Positions 1 through 5,861 of a stretch of DNA of 8,118 nt are shown here, one piece after another. Under the pieces are notes generated by a model, which saw nothing but the letters and a program-made list of their open reading frames with translations, was not told where the DNA came from and searched no databases. A program made the position numbers and the translations under genes. This DNA is from Verrucomicrobiota bacterium. GTDB lineage: Bacteria; Verrucomicrobiota; Verrucomicrobiae; Chthoniobacterales; UBA10450. Position 1 is the first letter of the stretch; each line of letters opens with the position of its first letter. The stretch is from the NCBI GenBank assembly GCA_005887855.1, contig VBQB01000189.1, positions 1 through 8,118 on the forward strand. The letters run 5' to 3'.

Positions 1-822
1 CTGACCGACGTTGGCTGCTTCCGCATCCGGTGCAGGATTGCAAAAATCAATGGCGACCGGCACGCCGTCGCGGATTGCGAATTCAACTGTGTTCAGGTCG
101 TAGCCAAGATATTCATTTAACCGCAGGACGCCGTCCTCGACCTCCTGCAGAATTTCTTTCGGCGCCTGCCAATCGGTCTGGTATCGCAAATGATATGGAT
201 GGCGCGGCTCGTACGGCATGATGCGGATGTCCCGTTGATCGATCGAGTAGCAACGGAAATACATGTCGAATTTCACTTCCTCCTGCAACATCATCACGAG
301 CTGGCCGGTTTCATTGTAAGCGCGAAAAAATTCGTCGGAGTTATGTAATCGATAGACGTTCTTCCAGCCCCCGCCCGCGAACGGTTTAAAGAATGCCGGC
401 CAACCGACGTAGCTGAAAATTTCCTCCCAGTTCATTGGATAGGTGAGATTGCGAAACGATTTGTCATTCGTGTCCGGCGGCGGCTGATTCGACGGCAGCA
501 GCACAGTGCGCGGAACCGCGACCCCGATCTTGGTTGCTAGCGCATTGTTAAAAAATTTCTCGTCAGCGCTCCACCAGAACGGATTATTCACCACCGCGCA
601 TCCCGTAAGCGCTTCGTTTTTGAGCCAGCCGCGATAGAAAGGCACGTCCTGCGAGATGCGATCGATCACCACATCGTACCCGCACGGCTCGCCCTGGATG
701 ACCTTGTCGATCTTGACGAATTCCGCGCGGATATCTTTGCCACCGGTCTTCTGATTCACCCGCTCGACAAACACCGGCGGAAAACTGTGTTCCTGACCAA
801 AAAGGATTCCGATTTTTTTCAT
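1..822 (-). CDS. ATP-grasp ligase, RimK/glutathione synthase-like (partial, C-terminus outside window)
   Basis: The reading frame is open for 274 codons from an ATG at 822 to the window edge with no stop, so the C-terminus is missing. The N-terminus (MKKIGILFGQE) looks like the Rossmann-like pre-ATP-grasp domain. Around residues 86-110 is a DEKFFNNALATKIGVAVPRT stretch typical of the entry to an ATP-grasp fold. Residues 140-157 (GWPAFFKPFAGGGWKNV) resemble the glycine-rich ATP-binding loop with its lysine (K146). Residues 180-192 (QEEVKF..YFRCYS) and 246-262 (VEFAIRDGVPVAIDFCNPA) carry acidic and Asn residues (E247, D259, N262) in the usual metal-binding places. Such enzymes join a carboxylate to an amine through an acyl-phosphate; the substrate cannot be read here. 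An esterase gene lies upstream on the same strand, separated by a GIY-YIG/repeat unit. Fold call is fairly firm; specific function unknown. Confidence 0.85.
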   Translation of the reverse strand, partial: MKKIGILFGQEHSFPPVFVERVNQKTGGKDIRAEFVKIDKVIQGEPCGYDVVIDRISQDVPFYRGWLKNEALTGCAVVNNPFWWSADEKFFNNALATKIGVAVPRTVLLPSNQPPPDTNDKSFRNLTYPMNWEEIFSYVGWPAFFKPFAGGGWKNVYRLHNSDEFFRAYNETGQLVMMLQEEVKFDMYFRCYSIDQRDIRIMPYEPRHPYHLRYQTDWQAPKEILQEVEDGVLRLNEYLGYDLNTVEFAIRDGVPVAIDFCNPAPDAEAANVGQ

Positions 823-832
823 AACTGTCTTC

Positions 833-883
833 TTGTCATTTCGAGCGAAGCCGAAGGCGAAGTCGAGAAATCTCTTACTGTTA
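833..883. repeat. Left inverted copy of palindromic repeat bounding the GIY-YIG gene
   Basis: Read on the minus strand it starts TAACAGTAAGAGAT and ends with ATGACAA, matching the right copy at 1197-1235 in opposite orientation. It can fold: ATTTC(TC)GA pairs with TCGAAAT, leaving a 2-nt bulge. It is longer than the right copy because of about 12 extra bases rich in GCGAAG in the loop. Its first three bases (TAA, minus strand) are the stop codon of the nuclease gene, and its other end lies about 10 bases upstream of the ATP-grasp start codon. Confidence 0.8.
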
Positions 884-1189
884 TCTGTGCTGCAGAACGT
901 CCATGCCCAAATCGAGCCAACTTGGGTTGAATCGATTAATCAACGCAACTTTCTTTGCCCGAGACCATTTCTTCAGTTGGCTCTCGCGCGCAAGTGCGTC
1001 GCGAATATCACGATAATGCTCGTAATAAATTAGCTTTTTGCACCGATAGTCAGATGCGAACCCAGTCCGAGTTCCCTCGCGGTGTTCCCAAGTTGGCCGT
1101 GAGAGACTGTTTGTTACGCCGATATAAAGAACCGACTCGTTGCGATTGGTCACGACATAAATCCAAAAATTGTAATCACGCGGCATCAT
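881..1189 (-). CDS. GIY-YIG single-domain endonuclease (YhbQ/UPF0213-like)
   Basis: A 102-aa protein consisting of one GIY-YIG catalytic domain. The signature is visible as WIYVVTNRNESVLYIGVTN, with Y11 and Y22-I-G corresponding to GIY and YIG, followed by an arginine (R31) and W34-E-H-R. The downstream part KKLIYYEHYRDIRDALARESQLKKWSR is typical of the small YhbQ-like group, including the conserved glutamate (about E69) and lysine-rich helix. The family cleaves DNA; the role of these small stand-alone members is mostly unknown. The start has two adjacent ATGs (1189 and 1186) and no clear ribosome binding site. The gene fits almost exactly between two inverted palindromic repeats, one providing its stop codon and the other ending 7 bases before its start, so gene and repeats look like one unit. 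It separates the esterase and ATP-grasp genes. Family call is strong; mobility is inference. Confidence 0.88.
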   Translation of the reverse strand: MMPRDYNFWIYVVTNRNESVLYIGVTNSLSRPTWEHREGTRTGFASDYRCKKLIYYEHYRDIRDALARESQLKKWSRAKKVALINRFNPSWLDLGMDVLQHR

Positions 1190-1196
1190 TCGGAAT

Positions 1197-1235
1197 TAAC
1201 AGTAAGAGATGTCTCGACTCCGCTCGACATGACAA
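1197..1235. repeat. Right inverted copy of palindromic repeat bounding the GIY-YIG gene
   Basis: Starts TAACAGTAAGAGAT on the plus strand and ends CGACATGACAA. Folds as ATGTC(TC)GA with TCGACAT around a short CTCCGC loop. Compared with the left copy, the third base pair of the stem is G-C instead of T-A, a paired change that keeps the hairpin. Lies upstream of the nuclease start and about 30 bases downstream of the esterase stop. Confidence 0.8.
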
Positions 1236-1263
1236 AGAACGCTTACGCGGGGCCGCACGAGAA

Positions 1264-1974
1264 TCACAAGGTCGATAAGTAATACGGCAGCATGTCGCGC
1301 CAATAACTCCATTCGTGGCCGCGCCATTTTCCGTCATCGAGCCAATGTTTGATGCCTTTTGAATTCAGAATTTCGGAGAGCTGATACGATTCGTGGCGGG
1401 TGTTGTCCCATTCGCCGGTGCCGAGAATAATGCCCATGTGATTGTATTTCCACGGGTCCGTTGTGTTCGGCAGATATTCATACGGGCTATTGAAGTAAAT
1501 GTTGTCGTCGTGATAACCATCGAAGAACGAGCTGATATCGAACGAGCCGCTCAGGCTGATGAGATGACTTACCAAATCCGGGTGGCGGAAAGCGATGTTG
1601 GCCGCATGATACGCGCCTAAACTGGCGCCGCATACAGCGACGCGAGGATATGAGCATTCGCGCCGTGCGAGATCGAACACATCGCGCACGATCACATTTT
1701 CGTAGGCGTTGTGCGTGCGCATCCGGTCCGCGGGGTGAATTGATTTGTTATAGAAACTTTCGAGATCGATCGCGTCCGGGCAATAAACCGTGACTCGGCC
1801 GGCGTCGACGTAACTGGCAACGGCATCGACGAGACCGAAGTCTTTGTTTTGGTAGTAACTGCCGAATGAAGTCGGAAAAAGAATCAGCGGGAGGCCTCCG
1901 CCGTTTCCGAACGCAAGCATTTCAAACTCGCGACTCAAATATGGCGTCCACCATTTGATGTAACGTTCGTTCAT
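1264..1974 (-). CDS. Alpha/beta-hydrolase, putative esterase family (PF00756-type)
   Basis: A 236-aa hydrolase with no signal peptide, so probably cytoplasmic. The nucleophile elbow is CGASLGAYHA (residues 115-124, catalytic S118). A likely acid lies in GTGEWD (E188 or D190), and the catalytic histidine is probably H220 in RGHEWSYWRDMLPYYL. LPLILFPTSFGSYYQNKDFGLVDAVASYV is the first strand with oxyanion region typical of esterase D-like proteins. The substrate is unknown. The ATG at 1974 is the natural start; no strong ribosome binding site precedes it. It is followed on the same strand, after the GIY-YIG unit, by the ATP-grasp ligase, and faces a second esterase of the same superfamily on the plus strand. 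Esterase plus ATP-grasp could be an interrupted pair acting on the same amide or ester product, but that is inference. Confidence 0.85.
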   Translation of the reverse strand: MNERYIKWWTPYLSREFEMLAFGNGGGLPLILFPTSFGSYYQNKDFGLVDAVASYVDAGRVTVYCPDAIDLESFYNKSIHPADRMRTHNAYENVIVRDVFDLARRECSYPRVAVCGASLGAYHAANIAFRHPDLVSHLISLSGSFDISSFFDGYHDDNIYFNSPYEYLPNTTDPWKYNHMGIILGTGEWDNTRHESYQLSEILNSKGIKHWLDDGKWRGHEWSYWRDMLPYYLSTL

Positions 1975-1978
1975 GGAA

Positions 1979-2036
1979 GTAGCGCGACCATCTTGGTTGC
2001 GGCCCGTCTAAATCGCAAGCCGACGGCTTGCGCTAC
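1979..2036. repeat. Intergenic palindrome cluster between divergent esterase genes
   Basis: Outer arms GTAGCGC (1979-1985) and GCGCTAC (2030-2036) are exact inverted repeats. Inside are two hairpins: GCGACC-ATCTT-GGTTGC (1984-2000, one G-T pair) and a perfect CGCAAGCCG-A-CGGCTTGCG (2014-2032). The inner arms overlap the outer arms, so alternative folds compete. The layout resembles REP-type dispersed repeats; whether other copies exist cannot be seen in this window. It fills most of the gap between the two divergent starts and so may also affect their promoters. Confidence 0.7.
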
Positions 2037-2066
2037 ATTGCATCCTCAGCGATGCGTCTTCGATTC

Positions 2067-2876
2067 ATGCCCAAACACACGTTAACCGGCAACATCAAAC
2101 GGCATCGCGCATTTCGGTCGAGAATTCTCGGCAATCGGCGCGACGTTCTTGTTTATCTGCCCCGTGGCTACCGGCGTTTCTCGCGGCGGCGCTATCCGGT
2201 GTTGTACCTGCAAGATGGACAAAATGTTTTTGACGCAGCGACTTCGTTTGCTGGCGTCGAGTGGGGCGTGGACGAAACGGCCGAGCGATTGATTCAAAAA
2301 AAACTCATCGACCCGCCGATCATCGTGGCGATTGCCAACATGGGTGACGATCGCATTCATGAATACGCGCCCACGCGTAGCCTGATCGATGCGAAGGCAA
2401 AGCGAAAAAAGCGCAGCAAAGGATTGGCTCGGAATTACGGCCGATTTCTGATCGAGGAGCTCAAACCGTACATCGACAGGAAATATCGAACCAAGGGCGA
2501 AGCGGAATTCACCGGCCTCGGCGGCGCGTCGCTCGGTGCTTTGTTAGCGCTTTCGCTCGGTCTTTGGTTTCCAAATGTGTTTAGGCGTCTGATCGTTATA
2601 TCGCCCTCAGTTTGGTGGGACGATCAAGTGATCGTGAAGATGGTCGAAGACCTCGACGAAAAACTTCTGCTCAGAATCTGGCTCGATACGGGAACGGCAG
2701 AAGAAGGATGGGAACGGGCCCGCATCCTGCGCGACGCGTTGGTCGAGAAAGGCTGGCGACTATACAACGATCTAAATTACAAGGAGATCAAAGGTGGAGA
2801 TCACAGCGAAGGTGCGTGGGCTGGGCGTGTCGATCCTGCGCTGCGGTTTTTGTTTCCGCCAGTGGTCCCCATGTAG
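2067..2876 (+). CDS. Alpha/beta-hydrolase, putative esterase (PF00756-type), second copy
   Basis: A 269-aa protein if started at the ATG at 2067 (MPKHTLTGNIKRHRAF), which matches how relatives usually begin. An ATG at 2052 in the same frame would add five residues; a TTG at 2028 falls inside a palindrome and is less likely. No clear ribosome binding site precedes any of them. The core strand RRYPVLYLQDGQNVFD (about 41-56) is characteristic of the enterochelin-esterase/esterase D superfamily. The nucleophile elbow is GLGGASLGALLAL (S155), followed by VISPSVWWDD; the acid is probably in LDTGTAEEG (D207 or a nearby Glu) and the histidine is in GGDHSEGAWAGR (H246). There is no signal peptide. Substrate unknown. 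A basic stretch (AKAKRKKRSKG, about 109-119) is an unusual insert. It is divergent from the other esterase and convergent with the accA-side series. Confidence 0.85.
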   Translation: MPKHTLTGNIKRHRAFRSRILGNRRDVLVYLPRGYRRFSRRRYPVLYLQDGQNVFDAATSFAGVEWGVDETAERLIQKKLIDPPIIVAIANMGDDRIHEYAPTRSLIDAKAKRKKRSKGLARNYGRFLIEELKPYIDRKYRTKGEAEFTGLGGASLGALLALSLGLWFPNVFRRLIVISPSVWWDDQVIVKMVEDLDEKLLLRIWLDTGTAEEGWERARILRDALVEKGWRLYNDLNYKEIKGGDHSEGAWAGRVDPALRFLFPPVVPM

Positions 2877-2895
2877 GCGATTGACCTCAATCGCC
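2876..2895. terminator. Stem-loop between convergent genes, possible bidirectional terminator
   Basis: GGCGATTGA (2876-2884) and TCAATCGCC (2887-2895) form a perfect 9-bp inverted repeat, with a tight loop, right at the esterase TAG stop. The minus-strand series ends just beyond it at 2925. Neither side has a good T-run, so an intrinsic terminator is plausible by position but not proven. Confidence 0.4.
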
Positions 2896-2924
2896 CGAAA
2901 TATTCAAGCAAGCGCTGTAACTGT

Positions 2925-3029
2925 TTATCGGCCAACTGGAGGGACCGGCGGCGGATTGGGCGGTAAAGGTTCAGGAGGCGGCGTCGGTCTCGGCGGAGTT
3001 GGCGTAGGCGGCGATGGATTATCTGGCAT
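2925..3029 (-). CDS. Small proline-rich peptide, 34 aa
   Basis: Reads MPDNPSPPTPTPPRPTPPPE and then PLPPNPPPVPPVGR: 19 of 34 residues are proline, the rest mainly Thr, Asn, Val and Arg, with no hydrophobic segment. An ATG at 3029 is preceded by GGAG with a 7-base gap (3037-3040), one of the best ribosome binding sites in the window. It starts 27 bases after the stop of the upstream minus-strand gene, so they could share a transcript. It ends TAA about 30 bases before the stem-loop at 2876-2895. Polyproline would need EF-P for translation. No function is recognised; the complementary strand reads as glycine-rich, so low-complexity sequence without coding is the main alternative. Confidence 0.5.
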   Translation of the reverse strand: MPDNPSPPTPTPPRPTPPPEPLPPNPPPVPPVGR

Positions 3030-3056
3030 TGGTGGTCTCCATTGAATGAATCGTTT

Positions 3057-3770
3057 TCACTGCAGCCACTTGCCGTAAATTTGATAAACGCAAACGAAGC
3101 CGCCGATGAAATCCCAATCCTTTTGATAAGCAAAAACACCAGTACGCGGGAACCAAGTGAGCTCACGCGGTGATTCTGGATGATTGGGGTCGTAAACGAG
3201 GTAACGGTCGACTCCACCATTCTGAGAGGCAGGTTTTCGTTTATAGACCAGGACCGCGTGATTGATGCTGAGACGAGGATAAGTGGTGAGAAACCCGACG
3301 AATAACTCGCCGCGCGCCAAAGCTGCATTGAGGTTGGCGTGGGTCTCCTTGTGGTAATTAGAGTCGTGCTGGAAAAGCATCCGGAAATTTCCGAACCGAA
3401 AGTAAGTGGGCCAGCCGAGGCCGATATTTGCCCGCACAACTTCACGGCGCGCCTTGCTCATTGCGCGCAAGTTGGCGTAGCCCGGGAAGACGACGCGCTG
3501 ATCCGCCGGCAACGGCTTTCCCCAAGCCGCCCGATGGGTAACATGTCGAATGCGAGCGGCCAACGCATTGTCGTCCAACGGAGCGGCATGTGGATCGAAA
3601 CGAGCGAACTTCTGAAACTGCATCGTTGTACGGCACAGGACAAAACAGCGGCGAGTGTATCTTTTCGGCTCTCCTTTCTCTCTTTGCCGCAAATGGGGAT
3701 GGCCTTCGCGATACTCGAAGACGGTTGCGCGGCGGATCATCGCAGATGTGCGCGAATTACTCAGAACCAC
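3057..3770 (-). CDS. Uncharacterised protein with papain-like Cys-His-Asp pattern
   Basis: A 237-aa protein from a GTG at 3770, one base after the accA TGA, so translational coupling is likely. An in-frame ATG at 3740 would give 227 aa and is nearly as plausible. I do not recognise a named family. Visible features: RRCFVLCRTTMQFQKFARFDP (C42, C46), VVFPGYANLRAMSKARRE (93-110), INHAVLVYKRK (H171) and YLVYDPNHPESPRELTWF (D194, N196). A cysteine near the N-terminus, His in NHAVLVY and Asp/Asn in YDPNxP resemble the order in C39/papain-like and transglutaminase-like enzymes, where C-H-D/N form the triad. No signal peptide or membrane helix is evident. The neighbouring accA suggests no obvious link. 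The enzymatic call is inference from the pattern only. Confidence 0.6.
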   Translation of the reverse strand: MVLSNSRTSAMIRRATVFEYREGHPHLRQREKGEPKRYTRRCFVLCRTTMQFQKFARFDPHAAPLDDNALAARIRHVTHRAAWGKPLPADQRVVFPGYANLRAMSKARREVVRANIGLGWPTYFRFGNFRMLFQHDSNYHKETHANLNAALARGELFVGFLTTYPRLSINHAVLVYKRKPASQNGGVDRYLVYDPNHPESPRELTWFPRTGVFAYQKDWDFIGGFVCVYQIYGKWLQ

Positions 3771-3771
3771 G

Positions 3772-4758
3772 TCAAGAGCGCGCAGCAGCCGTTGCGGTTT
3801 TGGTTTCGGCGAAGCTGCCGATACGACGAAATTTCTCGTAGCGCTTCGTTAGCAGTTCGTCGATTGGAAGCGCAGAAATGCGTTCTAGATTGCGGTGGAG
3901 AGCGGTGCTGAGATTTCCGGCAATCGAATCATAATCTCGATGCGCACCGCCTTCCGGTTCTGGGACAATTTCATCGACCACTTCGAGCTTCAACAAATTC
4001 TGCGCAGTCAATTTAAGCGCTTCGGCTGCTTCGGCGGCGTGACGTCGATCTCTCCACAGAATCGCGGAGCACGCTTCGGGGCTGATGACCGAATAGTAAG
4101 CATTTTCGAGGATCAAGACGCGATCTGCAACGCCAATGCCAAGCGCGCCACCGGATCCGCCCTCCCCAATTACAGCCGCGATAATTGGCACGCGCAGATT
4201 CATCATTTCTCGAAGATTTACTGCAATCGCTTCCGAAATGTGACGTTCCTCTGAGCCGATACCGGGAAATGCGCCCGGCGTATCGATCAATGAAATGACG
4301 GGCATACCAAATTTTTCGCCCAGCCGCATCAAACGCAACGCTTTGCGATAACCCTCCGGGTGGGCGCAGCCGAAATTGCGCATCACGTTTTCTTTGGTGT
4401 TGCGCCCTTTTTGGTGCGTGATAATGACGCACCGTTGCGAGCCGACCATGGCAAGCCCGCTTGGCATGGCTTTGTCATCCGCGTAACGACGATCTCCATG
4501 CAGTTCCGTCCAATTTGTAAAGCACCGTTCAATGTAATCGAGGGCGAACGGCCGCTGGACATGCCGTGCGATCTGGACACGCTGCCAGGCCGTTAAATTG
4601 CCGTAAACTTGGCGGCGGGTTTCGCGGAGCTTTGTCTCAATTGCCTTAACCGCCGATTCAAGATCGACATCGTGCTCGTCCGAATGATCCTTCAAATCCT
4701 GCAAACGTCGTTGCAGTTCAAAGATCGGCTTTTCAAAATCGAGTGGTTGCAACTCCAT
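3772..4758 (-). CDS. accA: Acetyl-CoA carboxylase carboxyltransferase subunit alpha
   Basis: A 328-aa protein, close to the family's usual 315-330. AccA forms, with AccD, the carboxyltransferase that moves the carboxyl from biotin on AccB to acetyl-CoA, giving malonyl-CoA for fatty-acid synthesis; cytoplasmic. The N-terminus MELQPLDFEKPIFELQRRL matches the family start and leads into a helical region. Further markers are HVQRPFALDYIERCF (66-80), GDRRYADDKA (88-97), ITHQKGRNTKENVMRNFG (113-130), HPEGYRKALRLM (133-144), LIDTPGAFPGIGSEERHISE (157-176), GEGGSGGALGIG (198-209, oxyanion/CoA loop) and SVISPEACSAILWRD (223-237). The C-terminal tail (TKTATAAARS) goes slightly past usual. No accD is in the window. 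The start ATG at 4758 has no clear ribosome binding site; the gap upstream holds the octad repeat at 4768-4843. The next gene starts one base after its stop. Confidence 0.97.
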   Translation of the reverse strand: MELQPLDFEKPIFELQRRLQDLKDHSDEHDVDLESAVKAIETKLRETRRQVYGNLTAWQRVQIARHVQRPFALDYIERCFTNWTELHGDRRYADDKAMPSGLAMVGSQRCVIITHQKGRNTKENVMRNFGCAHPEGYRKALRLMRLGEKFGMPVISLIDTPGAFPGIGSEERHISEAIAVNLREMMNLRVPIIAAVIGEGGSGGALGIGVADRVLILENAYYSVISPEACSAILWRDRRHAAEAAEALKLTAQNLLKLEVVDEIVPEPEGGAHRDYDSIAGNLSTALHRNLERISALPIDELLTKRYEKFRRIGSFAETKTATAAARS

Positions 4759-4767
4759 GTGTCGAAA

Positions 4768-4843
4768 TTAAGGCGTTAAAGCGTTCAAGAGTTGAAGCGT
4801 CAAGTGATCGCCTGTTTGACCTCTTAACGCTTCAATCTCTTAA
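4768..4843. repeat. Octad periodic repeat with dyad symmetry upstream of accA
   Basis: On the plus strand the 8-base units TTAAGGCG, TTAAAGCG, TTCAAGAG, TTGAAGCG, TCAAGTGA run from 4768 to 4807. From 4821 the same units recur inverted (CTCTTAA, CGCTTCAA, TCTCTTAA). The halves pair as AAGAG-TTGAAGCG (4787-4799) with CGCTTCAAtCTCTT (4828-4841), one bulge, plus GTCAA with TTGAC inside. It lies in the 98-base gap between the LysM gene stop and the accA start, so any transcript through it would carry a long hairpin. Confidence 0.65.
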
Positions 4844-4856
4844 TCCTTCCACGAAT

Positions 4857-5696
4857 TTAATCCGTAATGGTGACAGGCGTCCGGTTGTTTACAAGGCTGC
4901 TCAGCTCCTCGACATCGGAAGCGGCCAAGCCGAGTCCCACTGGGGGCGGTGGCTGAGTGAGATTAGGATGCGCCGAATCGGCCGTCGAATAGAGCGTGTA
5001 GGCCGCCGAGCTGAGCCGAATCCAGCGAGTGCTGCTCATGTAGTCCTTGCTGCCGAGACCAACACGCTTCCCGTCTTTCCACGCCATTATCTCCGCAACC
5101 TTCGTCGTAATTTTCGGGGGCTGCTTCGGCGACAATTTCTCTTCAAGCACATGATACTGTTTAAAAAAGGCGCCATGATTAAGGAGCACAACCAGCTTCG
5201 GCTTTCGTTGAATCAGAATTGAAAAATCCGGGTGCGAAATGAGGAGATGTTCGCCGATGTGCAGCATCGTGCCGCTCAGATTATTCATCCGCATAATGAG
5301 CTCGGGCGTCGTTTTCAGTTTTCTTGCGATCTTCACCAGCACGTCTCCAGACTGCACCACATATTCGGTCTTCTCCGGCGAAGGATAACGCGAAAGGAAG
5401 ATGTCGATGTTCACCTCACCGAGTAAATCTTTGGCGCTTTCGACGTGCAGCCCGGCCGGATATTTTTGAATGAAGGTGATAAGCGCGTCGCGAGCTTCGA
5501 TTAGTTTCCCGTCCTGTCGCAGTTTCGCCGCCGCCTGAAACTCGGGAAGGCTGATGTCTGGAGTCGGTGCCGGAGGAACTTCTCCACGTTGCTCCTTTTT
5601 CACTGCGATATCTTCTTTGACGAAGAGGTTGTAACCGAACCAGGCGGCACTCCCGAAAATGACCAGCGCCAGCAGTAATGCAAAGAGCCACTTCAT
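4857..5696 (-). CDS. LysM protein with cysteine-free YkuD-like (L,D-transpeptidase-like) domain
   Basis: A 279-aa protein started at the ATG at 5696, which places a signal-anchor helix at residues 2-26 (KWLFALLLALVIFGSAAWFG); a TTG upstream at 5756 would put 20 polar residues first and is rejected. Next comes a helical TPR-like pair (about 50-97, FQAAAKLRQDGKLIEARDAL), a LysM domain (111-154, EYVVQSGDVLVKIARKLKTT), and a C-terminal region resembling YkuD (about 158-277, starting SILIQRKPKLVVLLNHG and ending VEELSSLVNNRTPVTI). The active-site motif S-x-G-C-[IV]-R that normally precedes this end is replaced by PVGLGLA (252-258), and the whole protein contains no cysteine and no HGT motif. It therefore cannot act as a standard L,D-transpeptidase; a structural or peptidoglycan-binding role is likely. 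It is probably anchored in the inner membrane facing the periplasm. accA follows on the same strand. Confidence 0.75.
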   Translation of the reverse strand: MKWLFALLLALVIFGSAAWFGYNLFVKEDIAVKKEQRGEVPPAPTPDISLPEFQAAAKLRQDGKLIEARDALITFIQKYPAGLHVESAKDLLGEVNIDIFLSRYPSPEKTEYVVQSGDVLVKIARKLKTTPELIMRMNNLSGTMLHIGEHLLISHPDFSILIQRKPKLVVLLNHGAFFKQYHVLEEKLSPKQPPKITTKVAEIMAWKDGKRVGLGSKDYMSSTRWIRLSSAAYTLYSTADSAHPNLTQPPPPVGLGLAASDVEELSSLVNNRTPVTITD

Positions 5697-5730
5697 GGAT
5701 GGCAGAGCGGAATTATGAGTCTGAGCAAAA

Positions 5731-5772
5731 CCGGCGGCCTGCCCTGAGTAAGGCAAAGCCGAGGCGAGCCGG
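5731..5772. repeat. Intergenic palindromic element upstream of LysM gene
   Basis: Outer arms CCGGC (5731-5735) and GCCGG (5768-5772) enclose a second pair, GCCT with AGGC, and an inner TGCC/GGCA (5740-5743 with 5752-5755) around CTGAGTAA. The nested arms make an imperfect hairpin of about 42 bases rich in GCC/GGC. It sits in the 165-base gap between the DUF2007 gene stop and the LysM gene start; no gene is visible in the rest of that gap. It resembles dispersed REP-like repeats, but there is only one copy here. Confidence 0.45.
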
Positions 5773-5861
5773 AATCTCTAGCTGTTTCAGTCAACCGAAA
5801 ATCCATCAATAGAAAAATCGCGCCCGACTAGTCAATCGCGCCGGTCAACCGAGCGGTTCTC

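Larger units (their letters stand above)
833..1235. mobile_element. Putative mobile unit: GIY-YIG gene with terminal inverted palindromic repeats
   Basis: The unit is 403 bases: inverted repeat, nuclease gene, inverted repeat. Seen directly: tight fit of the gene between the repeats, near-identical 14-base inner ends, and position between two same-strand genes. A convincing target-site duplication is not visible. By analogy with REP repeats and their RAYT transposases this could be a non-autonomous palindrome family linked to its own endonuclease, but movement is inference; the gene and repeats could also be a chance neighbour pair. Confidence 0.4.

Noticed and set aside
833..1235. Target-site duplication at the ends of the GIY-YIG unit
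   Set aside because: Flanking bases share only short similar runs; no convincing direct repeat is visible.
955..1278. Plus-strand open frame across the GIY-YIG gene
   Set aside because: It has no family resemblance and overlaps a clear nuclease gene plus a repeat.
2028..2066. TTG start upstream giving a longer esterase
   Set aside because: It lies inside the perfect palindrome at 2014-2032; ATG at 2067 matches the usual family N-terminus.
2794..3045. Plus-strand glycine-rich open frame
   Set aside because: It is the complement of the proline-rich minus-strand reading and its start lies in the esterase gene; the minus frame has the better ribosome binding site.
2801..3445. Minus-strand open frame of 214 codons
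   Set aside because: It overlaps the Cys/His/Asp gene in another frame, is serine-rich without domain features, and crosses the convergent esterase.
3339..3911. Long plus-strand open frame of 190 codons
   Set aside because: It overlaps accA and the Cys/His/Asp gene on the opposite strand and shows no recognisable domain; accA is certain here.
5697..5756. TTG start adding 20 residues to the LysM protein
   Set aside because: It precedes the signal-anchor helix with polar residues and overlaps the palindrome at 5731-5772; ATG 5696 puts the helix at the N-terminus.
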